Shown: positions 45,696 to 54,551, counted from the stretch's first letter. The stretch: 64,000 nt of DNA from Burkholderia thailandensis E264 (GCF_000012365.1 NC_007651.1:744001-808000); one strand, 5' to 3'. Numbers and translations are program-made. The notes: generated by a model from the sequence alone, not told the origin.

Positions 45696-46730
45696 TCAGT
45701 CCGCGTCGCCGCTCGCCCGCACGTCGCGCACGCCGGTGCCGGAGAACCGCTCGCGATACGCGCCGGGCGTCACGCCGAGGCGGCGCATGAACACGCGACG
45801 CAGTTGGTCGTCGGAGTGAAACCCGCTGCGCATGGCGACCGACTTCAGCGGTAGCGCTTCCTGCTCGAGCATGCGGCGCGCTTTTTCGAGCCGCGCGATT
45901 TCGATGAATTCGGCCGGACGATAGCCGGTTTCCCGCACGAACACGCGGATGAAGTTGCGCTCGCTCATCGCGGCGCGCTTCGCGAGCTGCGCGATGCTCA
46001 GGCGCGTGTCGAGCGAGTTCAGAATCCAGTCCTGAACGTCGCGAATCGACGCGTGCGCGGTCATCTGGCTCGCCAGATACACGCTGAATTGCGACTGGCC
46101 GCCCGGGCGCTTCAGATAGATCACGAGATCGCGCGCGACGGCGAGCGCGATCTCGCGGCCGAGATCCTCCTCGACCATCGCGAGCGCGAGATCGAGGCCG
46201 GCCGTCACGCCCGCCGAGGTCCACACGTTGCCTTCGCGCACGAAGATCGCATCGGGCTCCACCTTCACCGCCGGATAACGCGCCCGCAATATGGGGGCGA
46301 CGCTCCAGTGCGTCGTCGCGCGGCGGCCGTCCAGCATGCCGGCCTCGGCGAGAAAGAAGCAGCCCGAGCACAGGCCGACCATCCGGCCGATCCGGCCGGA
46401 CACGTCGCGGCACCATCCGACGAGCATCGACGTGTCGCGCAGCGCACGCTCGATGTCGCGCGCGCCGACGACGATCGCCGTGTCCGGCACGGCGAGCGTG
46501 TCGAGCGCCTTCGTCGCTTCGAGCACGATGAGGGTGTCGGACTTGACCGCGCCCTTCGCGGGCGCGGCGATCTGAAGATCGTAGACGGGCGCGAGCCCGG
46601 CGGCGGCGAGCCGCGCATTCGCGTAGTCGAACACGTTGATGACGCCGACGGCCTCGATTGCCTTGAATCCCGGATAGATCACGACATCGACGGCCGTCGT
46701 CCGATGCCGGAGGGGAATTTCCGCTGCCAT
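45696..46730 (-). CDS. GlxA/FtrA-type AraC-family transcriptional regulator
   Basis: 344 residues: N-terminal DJ-1/PfpI-like class I glutamine-amidotransferase domain (VDVVIYPGFKAIEAVGVINVF; GLCSGCFFLAEAGML, Cys121 at the nucleophile position) and C-terminal AraC HTH at about 225-330 (SIAQLAKRAAMSERNFIRVF; MLEQEALPLKSVAMRSGFHSDDQLRRVFMRRLG). This architecture covers GlxA, CdhR, GbdR and ArgR-type sensors of small metabolites such as glycine betaine, carnitine or arginine. It is divergent from frmA, 423 bp away. What it senses and controls is unknown. Confidence 0.9.
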   Translation of the reverse strand: MAAEIPLRHRTTAVDVVIYPGFKAIEAVGVINVFDYANARLAAAGLAPVYDLQIAAPAKGAVKSDTLIVLEATKALDTLAVPDTAIVVGARDIERALRDTSMLVGWCRDVSGRIGRMVGLCSGCFFLAEAGMLDGRRATTHWSVAPILRARYPAVKVEPDAIFVREGNVWTSAGVTAGLDLALAMVEEDLGREIALAVARDLVIYLKRPGGQSQFSVYLASQMTAHASIRDVQDWILNSLDTRLSIAQLAKRAAMSERNFIRVFVRETGYRPAEFIEIARLEKARRMLEQEALPLKSVAMRSGFHSDDQLRRVFMRRLGVTPGAYRERFSGTGVRDVRASGDAD

Positions 46731-47153
46731 GCCGTTTCACCATCGACTTGCCGAGACCGCGCCGATCTTAACTCACTTCATCGGCGCGGACGATCGCGGC
46801 GGCCGGGGCGGCGGCCGCTCCGGCGTCGCGCTCGGCGCATCTTCGCCGGCGGCGGAAAGCCCGCGGCCGGCGGACCGGGGCGGCTCGCCACGCGCCGGCC
46901 ACGGCAGCGGCAGCGGCAGCGGCTGGCGGCGACACCCCGACACCCCGACGCAACCGCACGCGCGCCGCCCTGGTGGCGCATGGCGGCATGGCAACACGCC
47001 CCCGACACCCCGGAAGCGGCCGTCCGCACGGCCGCCCGAGCCTGACAACGTTCCGCCGATTCCTGCCAATTTCCGCGCCGCAGCCGCCGGCCCGGCCGCG
47101 CATGCGGATACACTTGGCGACATTCCACCCAGTGACTTCTCCGGAGAACACGC
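46731..47153. other. Divergent intergenic region, GlxA-type regulator / frmA
   Basis: 423 bp, GC-rich. A CGGCAG hexamer repeats near 46901-46922. No gene is supported; long frames on both strands are Arg/Pro/Gly-rich noise. The frmA ribosome site is CTCCGGAGA just before the ATG. A TACACT at 47109-47114 is a weak -10 candidate. Confidence 0.5.
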
Positions 47154-48260
47154 ATGAAGACGAAAGCCGCGATCGCCTGGAAGGCGGGCGAACCGCTGAC
47201 GATCGAAGAGGTCGATCTCGAGGGCCCGCGCGCGGGCGAGGTCCTGATCGAAGTGAAGGCCACCGGCATCTGCCACACCGATTACTACACGCTGTCGGGC
47301 GCCGACCCCGAAGGCCTCTTCCCGGCGATCCTCGGGCACGAGGGCGCGGGCGTCGTGGTCGACGTCGGGCCGGGCGTCGGCACGTTGAAGAAGGGCGATC
47401 ACGTGATTCCGCTCTACACGCCCGAATGCCGCGAGTGCAAGTTCTGCCTGTCGCGCAAGACGAACCTGTGCCAGAAGATCCGCGCGACGCAAGGGCGCGG
47501 CCTGATGCCCGACGCGACGTCGCGCTTCTCGATCGGCGGCAAGCCGATCTTCCACTACATGGGCACGTCGACGTTCTCGAACTACATCGTCGTCCCCGAG
47601 ATCGCGGTGGCGAAGGTGCGCGAGGACGCGCCGTTCGACAAGATCTGCTACATCGGCTGCGGCGTGACGACGGGCGTGGGCGCCGTCGTCTACTCGGCGA
47701 AGGTCGAGGCGGGCGCGAACGTCGTCGTGTTCGGCCTGGGCGGCATCGGCCTCAATGTGATCCAGGGCGCGAGGATGGTGGGCGCGGACAAGATCATCGG
47801 CGTCGACATCAACCCGAAGCGCGTCGAGCTCGCGAGGAAGTTCGGGATGACGCACTTCGTCAACCCGAACGAGGTCGAGAACGTGGTCGACCACATCGTG
47901 CAGCTGACCGACGGCGGCGCCGACTACTCGTTCGAATGCATCGGCAACGTGAAGGTGATGCGCCAGGCGCTCGAGTGCACGCACAAGGGCTGGGGCCAGT
48001 CGTTCATCATCGGCGTCGCGGCGGCGGGCGAGGAGATCAGCACGCGGCCGTTCCAGCTCGTGACGGGCCGCGAATGGAAGGGCTCCGCGTTCGGCGGCGC
48101 GCGCGGGCGCACCGACGTGCCGAAGATCGTCGACTGGTACATGGAAGGCAAGATCAACATCGACGACCTGATCACGCACACGCTGCCGCTCGAGAAGATC
48201 AACGACGGCTTCGACCTGATGAAGAAGGGCGAATCGATTCGCTCGGTCGTGCTGTACTGA
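47154..48260 (+). CDS. frmA: S-(hydroxymethyl)glutathione dehydrogenase, class III alcohol dehydrogenase
   Basis: NAD-dependent oxidation of S-hydroxymethylglutathione to S-formylglutathione, and reduction of S-nitrosoglutathione. 368 residues. Catalytic zinc ligands Cys40 (TGICHTD) and His62 (GHEGAG); structural zinc Cys92, 95, 98 and 106 ([11 protein letters not shown]). The Rossmann coenzyme site is [21 protein letters not shown] with the expected acidic residue after [20 protein letters not shown] and [14 protein letters not shown] mark the class III enzyme. Forms a two-gene unit with fghA, 13 bp apart. Confidence 0.97.
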   Translation: MKTKAAIAWKAGEPLTIEEVDLEGPRAGEVLIEVKATGICHTDYYTLSGADPEGLFPAILGHEGAGVVVDVGPGVGTLKKGDHVIPLYTPECRECKFCLSRKTNLCQKIRATQGRGLMPDATSRFSIGGKPIFHYMGTSTFSNYIVVPEIAVAKVREDAPFDKICYIGCGVTTGVGAVVYSAKVEAGANVVVFGLGGIGLNVIQGARMVGADKIIGVDINPKRVELARKFGMTHFVNPNEVENVVDHIVQLTDGGADYSFECIGNVKVMRQALECTHKGWGQSFIIGVAAAGEEISTRPFQLVTGREWKGSAFGGARGRTDVPKIVDWYMEGKINIDDLITHTLPLEKINDGFDLMKKGESIRSVVLY

Positions 48261-48273
48261 TCGGGGGCCTTGC

Positions 48274-49134
48274 ATGGGGACGACGATGCTCGAACTCGTT
48301 TCTTCGCATGCGTGCCACGGCGGCGAGCAGCGCTTCTATCGGCACGAATCGAAGACGATCGGACTGCCGATGAAGTTCTCGGTGTACCTGCCGCCGCAGG
48401 CGGCGCGCGGCCGCGTGCCGGCGCTGTTCTACCTCGCCGGGCTCACGTGCACCGACGAGACGTTCGCGATCAAGGCGGGCGCGCAGCGCTTCGCCGCGCA
48501 GCACGGCGTCGCGCTCGTCGCGCCCGATACGAGCCCGCGCGGCGCGCTCGTGCCGGGCGAGGCGGATGCGTGGGATTTCGGCGTCGGCGCGGGCTTCTAC
48601 CTGGATGCGACCGAGGCGCCGTGGTCCGCGCACTGGCGGATGGAGTCGTACGTCGCCGGCGAGTTGCGCGAGATCGCGGCGGCCGAGTTGCCGATCGACG
48701 GCGCGCGGCTCGGGATCTTCGGCCACTCGATGGGCGGCCACGGCGCGCTCGTGCTCGCGCTGCGTCATCCGGACGTCTACCGCTCGGTGTCTGCGTTCGC
48801 GCCGATCGCCGCGCCGTCGCGCTGCCCGTGGGGCGAGAAGGCGTTTTCCGGCTATCTGGGCGCCGACCGCGAAGCGTGGCAGCAGCACGACGCGAGCGAG
48901 CTCGTCGCGCGCGCCGGCGCGAAGCGGTTCGCCGAAGGCATCCTGATCGATCAGGGGCTCGCCGACCCGTTCCTGGCGACGCAGCTCAACCCCGACGTGT
49001 TCGAGGCCGCGTGCCGCGCGGCGGGCCAGCCGCTCACGCTGCGCCGTCACGCGGGCTACGATCACGGCTACTACTTCATCTCGACGTTCATCGCCGATCA
49101 CATCGAGCATCACGCGCGCGTGCTCGGCCGATGA
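48274..49134 (+). CDS. fghA: S-formylglutathione hydrolase
   Basis: Esterase-D-type serine hydrolase producing formate and glutathione from S-formylglutathione, the second step of formaldehyde detoxification. 286 residues. Nucleophile elbow GIFGHSMGGHGALV (Ser152), the Asp in IDQGLADPFL and His in YDHGYYFISTF near 265; FYLAGLTCTDETFAIKAG at 52-69 carries the oxyanion residues. ATG 48274 is used; ATG 48286 is an alternative. Followed by a terminator. Confidence 0.96.
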   Translation: MGTTMLELVSSHACHGGEQRFYRHESKTIGLPMKFSVYLPPQAARGRVPALFYLAGLTCTDETFAIKAGAQRFAAQHGVALVAPDTSPRGALVPGEADAWDFGVGAGFYLDATEAPWSAHWRMESYVAGELREIAAAELPIDGARLGIFGHSMGGHGALVLALRHPDVYRSVSAFAPIAAPSRCPWGEKAFSGYLGADREAWQQHDASELVARAGAKRFAEGILIDQGLADPFLATQLNPDVFEAACRAAGQPLTLRRHAGYDHGYYFISTFIADHIEHHARVLGR

Positions 49135-49196
49135 GCCGGCGCGCGCGATCGGCACGACGAGCGGCGCGGCAAGCGAAAACGGCGAGAATGACGGAA

Positions 49197-49232
49197 GAAG
49201 CCCGCACGGCTCGCAAGCGCGGTGCGGGCTTC
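49197..49232. terminator. Terminator between fghA and the convergent znuB
   Basis: 11-bp stem GAAGCCCGCAC 49197-49207 with GTGCGGGCTTC 49222-49232, 14-nt loop. A TTGTTG tract follows on the plus strand; on the minus strand the stem ends in TTCCGTC. It can serve both convergent units, with limited T content. Confidence 0.7.
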
Positions 49233-49276
49233 TTGTTGTCGACGCTCGAGCGACGCGCCTCGCGCGCGAGCGCGCG

Positions 49277-50068
49277 TCACGCGTGATGCCGTTTCCCGAC
49301 GAGGCTCGCGCCGTAGACGAGCGCCGACAGCGCGGTGATCCAGAAGCTCGTCGGCCAATCGGTGTAGTACGCGAGCGTGATGCCGAACCAGGCTTCGCCG
49401 AGCGCGAACGCGGCCGCGAGCCAGATGCCCGTCGACAGCCGGGTCGCGAGGTTCTGCGCGGCGGCGGCCGGCCCCACGAGCAGCGTGAACACGAGCAGCA
49501 CGCCGACGATCTGCGTGCACGCGGCGACGGCGAGCGCGCAGATCGACAGGAACAGGACCGACACGAGCCGCAGCGACACGCCCTTCGCCTCCGCAAGCTC
49601 CGGCTGCAGCGACGCGAACAGGAGCGGCCGCGCGATCGCCGCGAGCGCGGCGAGGCTCACCGCGCCGATCGCGGCGAGCACGACGAGTGTCGCGTGGCTC
49701 ACGCCGAGCACGTTGCCGAACAGGAGCGAGGTGACCTGCGTCGCGTAGCTCGTATAGAAATGCAGGAACAGCAGCCCGCAGCCGAGCGCGACCGACAGGG
49801 TCACGCCGATCGCGACGTCGCGGCCCGCGAGCCGCTCGCCGAGCGCGCCCATCCCGATGCCGGCGGCGAGCGTGAAGCCGAGCATCCCCCAGATCGGCGA
49901 AAGGCCAAACAGCGCCGCGCCCGTCGCGCCGGTGAAGCCGACGTGCGACAGCGCATGGCCCGCGAACGTCTGTCCGCGCAGCACGAGGAAGTAGCCGACG
50001 ATGCCCGCGAGCACGGCGACGATCCCCGCCGCCGCGAACGCGTTGATCATGAATTCGTATTCAAACAT
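49277..50068 (-). CDS. znuB: Zinc ABC transporter permease
   Basis: Membrane component of the zinc importer, ABC-3 family. 263 residues with eight or nine helices: FAAAGIVAVLAGIVGYFLV, then TFAGHALSHVGFTGATGAALFG, VTSLLFGNVLGVSH, KGVSLRLVSVLFLSICALAVA and LLVFTLLVGPAAAAQ. The GHALSHVGF motif contacts the ATPase. The ATG at 50068 overlaps the end of znuC by 8 bp. Last gene of the leftward zur-znuA-znuC-znuB unit. Confidence 0.93.
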   Translation of the reverse strand: MFEYEFMINAFAAAGIVAVLAGIVGYFLVLRGQTFAGHALSHVGFTGATGAALFGLSPIWGMLGFTLAAGIGMGALGERLAGRDVAIGVTLSVALGCGLLFLHFYTSYATQVTSLLFGNVLGVSHATLVVLAAIGAVSLAALAAIARPLLFASLQPELAEAKGVSLRLVSVLFLSICALAVAACTQIVGVLLVFTLLVGPAAAAQNLATRLSTGIWLAAAFALGEAWFGITLAYYTDWPTSFWITALSALVYGASLVGKRHHA

Positions 50069-50981
50069 CGTGTGAGTGCCCGCCGCCGTGTGAGTGCGCA
50101 TGCCCGTGGCCGTGCGCGTGGCCGTGCGCGTGGCCGTGCGCGTGGCCATGCCCGTGACCATGATCGTGGTCGTGCTCGTCCTCGTGTCCGTGATCGTGCT
50201 TCTCGACTTCGACGTCGCCGGACATCACGAAGATGCGCCCGTTCACGCGCATCACGTCGATCGGCGAGCCGTACAGGCGCGACAGCACGGGCTTCGTGAT
50301 CACTTCGTCGACGGTGCCGAGCGCCGCGACGCCGTTGCCGAGATACAGCACGCGGTCGAGCGCGTTCAGGAGCGGATTGAGCTCGTGCGCGGAAAACAGC
50401 ACGGTGATGCCGAGCTCGCGCTGCACGCGCCGAACGAGCTCGACGACGCCGCGCTGATGGTTCGGATCGAGGCTGATGAGCGGCTCGTCGAGCAGCAGCA
50501 GCTTCGGCGCGCCGAGCAGGCATTGCGCGAGCAGCAGGCGCTGGCGCTCGCCGCCGGAGAGCTCGGACAGCGGGCGCGTCGCGAGCGCGCTCGCGCCGAC
50601 GAGATCGAGCACGCGATCGACGTCGGCCGCGACCGCGGCGCTCGCGCGCGGCAGCCCCCAGCGGTGGCCGTCCGCCGCCATCGCGACGAAATCGCGGCCG
50701 CGCACGCGCCGCCCGGCGAGCGCGCTGCGGATCTGCGGCATGTAACCGATCGCCGCATTGCCGCGCGCCACGGGCTCGCCCGCGACGCGAATCACGCCGG
50801 ACTGCGCCGGCACGAGGCCGAGCACGGCGCGCATCAGCGTCGTCTTGCCCGCGCCGTTCGGCCCGAGCACGCCGACGAATTCGCCCGATTCGACGGCGAA
50901 GCTCACGTCGCGCAGGATCGTGCGGCCGCCGAGCGCGAGCGTCACGTGATCGAGTTCGAGCGCATGCATGGGGTGGGTCAT
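50061..50981 (-). CDS. znuC: Zinc ABC transporter ATPase with histidine-rich tail
   Basis: 306 residues. Walker A LGPNGAGKTTLMRAVLG, ABC signature LSGGERQRLLLAQ, Walker B LLLLDEPL, and H-loop FSAHEL (with a Gln in GYMPQIR). Normal core ends near residue 260. Residues 261-306 form an unusual tail that is 20 histidines in 46 residues, mostly HG/HA/HD pairs; the DNA is a 12-bp-period repeat (about 50064-50199). The tail should chelate zinc or another metal on the cytoplasmic side. It is coupled to znuB by an 8-bp overlap. Confidence 0.92.
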   Translation of the reverse strand: MTHPMHALELDHVTLALGGRTILRDVSFAVESGEFVGVLGPNGAGKTTLMRAVLGLVPAQSGVIRVAGEPVARGNAAIGYMPQIRSALAGRRVRGRDFVAMAADGHRWGLPRASAAVAADVDRVLDLVGASALATRPLSELSGGERQRLLLAQCLLGAPKLLLLDEPLISLDPNHQRGVVELVRRVQRELGITVLFSAHELNPLLNALDRVLYLGNGVAALGTVDEVITKPVLSRLYGSPIDVMRVNGRIFVMSGDVEVEKHDHGHEDEHDHDHGHGHGHAHGHAHGHAHGHGHAHSHGGGHSHDV

Positions 50982-51005
50982 GTCGTTGCTGTCGTGAAAC
51001 GTTCG

Positions 51006-51977
51006 TTACGGGCGCTGCCCGAGCGCCGCCGCGAGCGCGTCGAGCTGTGCGAGCATCCATTGCTGGAAGGTCTTGCCGGCGGGTTGCGTCTCGGTGACGC
51101 TCACGGTCGGCACGCGCGCGTCCTGCGCGAGCTTGAGCATGCGCTTCGTCATCGGCTCGACCGCCTGGCTGTTGTAGATCAGCACGCGCACCTGGCGCTT
51201 CTTCAGATCGTTCTCGAACGCGGCGATGTCGGCCGGGCTCGCCTCGGTGTCGTTCATCGCCGCGAGCTGGAAGCGCTGGTTGCGCATGTCGAGCCCGATC
51301 GCGTCGGCCATGTAGCCGAACACGGGCTCCGTCGCGGTCACGCTCGCGCCCTTGTAGCGCGCGCGCAGCTCGGCCAGCTTCGCGTCGATCGGCTTCATCG
51401 ACGCGACGAACTTCGCGAGATTCGCGTCGTACTCGGCCTTGTGCGCGGGGTCCGCGGAGCCGAGGGCCGCGGCGAGCGCGCGCGCCGCGGCGGGCATCGT
51501 CGCCGGGTCGTACCACAGGTGCGGGTTGTCGCCCGCCTTCTTGCCGACGAGCTCGGCGACGACGATGGTCGCGCGCTTCGCATTCCTCGACGCGGCCAGC
51601 AGCGTCGCCATCCACGGATCGTAGTCGGCGCCGTTGTAGATCACGAGATCCGCGTGCTGCAGCTCGCGCGCGACCTTCGGGCTCGCCTCGAACAGGTGCG
51701 GGTCCTGATCGGGATTGCTGAGCACGCTCGACACGGCGACGCGCGCGCCGCCGATCTGCTTCGCGACGTCGCCGTAGAAGTTCTCGGCGGCGACGATCTT
51801 GAGCGCCGCGTTCTGCGCGAACGCGGCGCTCGTGAGCGCGAGCGCGGCGATGCCGGCGGCAAGCGTGCGCGCCGCGCGCAGCAGCGGCGATGCGTGTAGT
51901 TCGAGCGCCGGGCGCGGCGCGCGGGGCGAAGAGGCAAACGTGCGCAGCGGCGCGCGCAACGTGGCGGCAAGGGACAT
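51006..51977 (-). CDS. znuA: Zinc ABC transporter periplasmic binding protein
   Basis: Cluster A-I (TroA/ZnuA) metal-binding lipid-free periplasmic protein, 323 residues from ATG 51977 with a long signal ending near SAAFAQ. Metal-site His residues are in PDQDPHLFEASP and DNPHLWYDPATM, with a carboxylate expected later. The usual histidine-rich loop of many ZnuA proteins is absent; the operon instead carries such a stretch on ZnuC. 96 bp below zur and 24 bp above znuC. Confidence 0.88.
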   Translation of the reverse strand: MSLAATLRAPLRTFASSPRAPRPALELHASPLLRAARTLAAGIAALALTSAAFAQNAALKIVAAENFYGDVAKQIGGARVAVSSVLSNPDQDPHLFEASPKVARELQHADLVIYNGADYDPWMATLLAASRNAKRATIVVAELVGKKAGDNPHLWYDPATMPAAARALAAALGSADPAHKAEYDANLAKFVASMKPIDAKLAELRARYKGASVTATEPVFGYMADAIGLDMRNQRFQLAAMNDTEASPADIAAFENDLKKRQVRVLIYNSQAVEPMTKRMLKLAQDARVPTVSVTETQPAGKTFQQWMLAQLDALAAALGQRP

Positions 51978-52073
51978 GCGGTCTATCCTCGATTCGGTTG
52001 GCGGCATGAAGAAGCCGGGAACAGCGGCCGGCCGCGCAGCGAGCCGAGCGGCCGGAAAAAGCGGCGAACGGAT

Positions 52074-52538
52074 TCAGCCGTGATGCGCGTGCTTCGTCTT
52101 GCACTGCCCGCACAGGCCGGTCAGCTCGACGACCTGCCGATGCACCTCGAAGCCGTGCGCGGGCGGGCTCGACGACAGCTGCTTCGCGAGATCGCCGCCG
52201 GGAATCTCGACGGTGTCGCCGCATTCCTCGCAGATCAGGAACTGCCCTTCGTGCGGCTTGCCGATCTCGCAGCACGCGATGAACGCGTTCTTCGATTCGA
52301 TCCGGTGGATGAAGCCGTGCTCGACGAGAAACTCGAGCGCGCGATAGACGGTCGTCGGCGGCACGCGGCCGCGCTGCGGCTCGAGCTCGGCGAGCAGATC
52401 GTACGCGCCGGTCGGCCGGCCGGCGGCGAGCACACGCTCGTAGACCTGGCGGCGCAGCGGCGTCCACGCGAGGCCGTGCTCGGCGGCGAACGCGTCGGCG
52501 CGGGAAAGGCGGGCGGCGAGGGAGTGGGTCGATGCCAT
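52074..52538 (-). CDS. zur: Fur-family zinc-responsive repressor
   Basis: 154 residues. N-terminal winged helix (LAWTPLRRQVYERVLAAGRP then VPPTTVYRALEFLVEHGFIHRIES) and C-terminal metal-binding dimer domain with structural zinc Cys pairs LICEECGDTVE and LCGQCKTKHAHHG. Called Zur rather than Fur because it heads the znuACB operon and lacks the regular Fur HHDHxxC pattern. Starting at 52538 trims an unconserved upstream extension. It probably represses this operon, including itself. Confidence 0.9.
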   Translation of the reverse strand: MASTHSLAARLSRADAFAAEHGLAWTPLRRQVYERVLAAGRPTGAYDLLAELEPQRGRVPPTTVYRALEFLVEHGFIHRIESKNAFIACCEIGKPHEGQFLICEECGDTVEIPGGDLAKQLSSSPPAHGFEVHRQVVELTGLCGQCKTKHAHHG

Positions 52539-52572
52539 CGTGCGAACCGTTCGGGCGGGGAGATGGCGTGAT

Positions 52573-52585
52573 GATATAACGTATC
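52573..52585 (-). promoter_or_regulatory. Candidate Zur box / promoter for the zur operon
   Basis: GATATAACGTATC is the only AT-rich stretch upstream of zur, 35 bp before its start. It is a partial dyad with a TATAAC half like Zur boxes. It also supplies the only -10-like hexamer on the minus strand. Confidence 0.35.
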
Positions 52586-52695
52586 CAGGCGCGCCGCATC
52601 CCCGCGCCGCGCACGTCGGCTTCCGCCCTTGTCCCGCGTGGGCCGCCCCGGGATCGCGATGCGGCGGCGCATCATCGAAACCCCGATTTTCCGCC

Positions 52696-52766
52696 TTGAC
52701 AGTGCCGGTTTCGTGGTCGATCATTCGTTCGCAAGCAGAGCAAATGATCGGTTAATGAGCGAACGC
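52696..52766 (+). promoter_or_regulatory. Promoter/operator of the polyol cluster
   Basis: Perfect -35 TTGACA at 52696-52701, then 17 bp, then GATCAT (52719-52724, 4/6 of the -10 consensus). An inverted repeat CGATCATT 52718-52725 / AATGATCG 52743-52750 covers the -10. A second, CGTTCGC 52726-52732 / GCGAACG 52760-52766, is interleaved. The repeats are good candidates for the SorC-type regulator at the far end of the cluster. The start codon of the SDR gene is at 52814. Confidence 0.5.
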
Positions 52767-52813
52767 TCGGCCCGGCGGCCGGCGGCGCGACGTATAACGA
52801 ATCGGAGACACCA

Positions 52814-53590
52814 GTGAGACTGCAGGAGAAGGTCGCGATCCTGACGGGCGCGGCAAGCGGTATCGGCGAAGCCGTGGCGCGACGCTATCTGGAAGAGGGC
52901 GCGCGCTGCGTGCTCGTCGATCTGAAGCCGGCCGACGGCGCGCTCGCCCGGCTCGTCGACGCGCATGCCGGGCGCGCGATCGCCGTTTCGGCGGACGTCA
53001 CGCGCCGCGACGACATCGCGCGCATCGTCGCCGCAGCCGTCGAGCGCTTCGGCGGCGTCGACATCCTGTTCAACAACGCGGCGCTCTTCGACATGCGTCC
53101 GCTCCTCGACGAATCGTGGGACGTGTTCGATCGCCTGTTCGCGGTCAACGTGAAGGGCATGTTCTTCCTGATGCAGGCGGTGGCGCGGCGCATGGTGGAG
53201 CAGGGCCGCGGCGGCAAGATCGTCAACATGTCGTCGCAGGCGGGGCGCCGCGGCGAGGCGCTCGTGTCGCACTACTGCGCGACGAAGGCCGCGGTGCTGA
53301 GCTACACGCAATCGGCCGCGCTCGCGCTCGCCAAGCACGGGATCAACGTGAACGGCATCGCGCCGGGCGTCGTCGATACGCCGATGTGGGAGCACGTCGA
53401 CGCGCTCTTCGCGCGCTACGAGAACCGCCCGCTCGGCGAGAAGAAGCGGCTCGTCGGCGAAGCGGTGCCGCTCGGCCGGATGGGCGTGCCCGACGATCTG
53501 ACGGGCGCCGCGCTCTTTCTCGCATCGGCGGACGCCGACTACATCACCGCCCAGACGCTGAACGTCGACGGCGGCAACTGGATGAGCTGA
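52814..53590 (+). CDS. SDR polyol dehydrogenase (sorbitol/galactitol dehydrogenase-like)
   Basis: 258-residue classical short-chain dehydrogenase, GTG start with CGGAGA upstream. Coenzyme motif TGAASGIGEA (11-20); acidic Asp36 (VLVDLK) favours NAD. NNAALF at 87-92. Catalytic Ser141, Tyr154 and Lys158 (NMSSQAG, HYCATKAA). C-terminal PGVVDTPMWEHVDALFARYENRPLG is like sorbitol dehydrogenase of Rhodobacter (SmoS). Likely oxidises sorbitol, galactitol or a related hexitol to a ketose. First gene of the cluster; the kinase begins 4 bp after its stop. Confidence 0.9.
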   Translation: MRLQEKVAILTGAASGIGEAVARRYLEEGARCVLVDLKPADGALARLVDAHAGRAIAVSADVTRRDDIARIVAAAVERFGGVDILFNNAALFDMRPLLDESWDVFDRLFAVNVKGMFFLMQAVARRMVEQGRGGKIVNMSSQAGRRGEALVSHYCATKAAVLSYTQSAALALAKHGINVNGIAPGVVDTPMWEHVDALFARYENRPLGEKKRLVGEAVPLGRMGVPDDLTGAALFLASADADYITAQTLNVDGGNWMS

Positions 53591-53594
53591 CCTC

Positions 53595-54551
53595 ATGGCC
53601 GCGATCGTCGCCGCAGGCGAGCTGCTCGCCGAATTCGTCGCCGCGAAGCGCGGCCAGGGTTTCGCCGCGCCGGGCGAGTTCGCCGGCCCGTTTCCGAGCG
53701 GCGCGCCCGCGATCTTCGCCGATCAGGCGGCGCGCATGGGCGCGTCGGTCGCGTATGCGGGCTGCGTCGGCCGCGACGCATTCGGCGACGCGATCGTCGC
53801 GCGGCTCGCGGGCCACGGCGTCGACGTCGCGCGCATCCGCCGCGCCGCGCGGCCCACGGGCATCGCGTGCGTCGCGTATCACGCGGCCGGCGGCCGGCAA
53901 TTCGTCTACAGCATCGAAGGCAGCGCGAGCGCGCTCCTCGAGCCGGCCGACGTCGATGCCGCGATGTTCGCCGGCTGCCGCTACTTCCACGTGATGGGCT
54001 CGTCGCTCACGAGCGAGAGCGCGATCGCCGCGGTCAAGCGCGGCGTGATCGAGGCGGCGCGCGTCGGCGCGAAGATTTCGTTCGATCCGAACGTGCGCGC
54101 CGAGATGCTCGCGTTCGCGCCGATGCGCGCGGCGCTGCGCGACATGCTCGACGCGTGCCACCTGTTCCTGCCGAGCGAGGCGGACCTGCCGTTTTTCTGC
54201 GGACCGCAGCCGCCCGAGCGCGCGATCGCGGGGCTGCTCGCGACGCATCCGCTGCTCGAGCGCGTCGTGCTCAAGCGCGGCGCGGCGGGCAGCGCCGCGT
54301 TCGATCGCACGGGCAGCATCGCCGCGCCCGCGTACGAGACGGCCGAAGTCGATCCGACGGGCGCGGGCGACTGCTTCGGCGGCACGTTCGTCGCGTGCCT
54401 GATCGCGGGGCTGCCCGTCGCGACCGCGCTCGCGCGCGCGAATGCGGCGGGCGCGCTCGCGGTGTCGCGCGTCGGGCCGATGGAGGGCAACAGCATGCCG
54501 GACGACATCGACCGTTTTCTGGCCGAGCGGGGTGTGCGATGCGCGGCGTGA
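53595..54551 (+). CDS. PfkB-family sugar kinase (tagatose/fructose kinase-like)
   Basis: 318 residues, ribokinase-like fold. N-terminal AGELLAEFVA, GGAPAIFADQAARMG (substrate-side GA..N-type loop), CVGRDAFGDAI; C-terminal signature DPTGAGDCFGGTFVACL with the catalytic Asp of GAGD. Context with a polyol dehydrogenase, polyol ABC transporter and GatZ suggests phosphorylation of D-tagatose or D-fructose at C6. Its stop overlaps the GatZ start by 13 bp. Confidence 0.88.
   Translation: MAAIVAAGELLAEFVAAKRGQGFAAPGEFAGPFPSGAPAIFADQAARMGASVAYAGCVGRDAFGDAIVARLAGHGVDVARIRRAARPTGIACVAYHAAGGRQFVYSIEGSASALLEPADVDAAMFAGCRYFHVMGSSLTSESAIAAVKRGVIEAARVGAKISFDPNVRAEMLAFAPMRAALRDMLDACHLFLPSEADLPFFCGPQPPERAIAGLLATHPLLERVVLKRGAAGSAAFDRTGSIAAPAYETAEVDPTGAGDCFGGTFVACLIAGLPVATALARANAAGALAVSRVGPMEGNSMPDDIDRFLAERGVRCAA

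Noticed and set aside
46901..46930. CGGCAG hexamer repeat as a functional element
   Set aside because: Only about four short, impure copies in GC-rich intergenic DNA; not distinguishable from chance.
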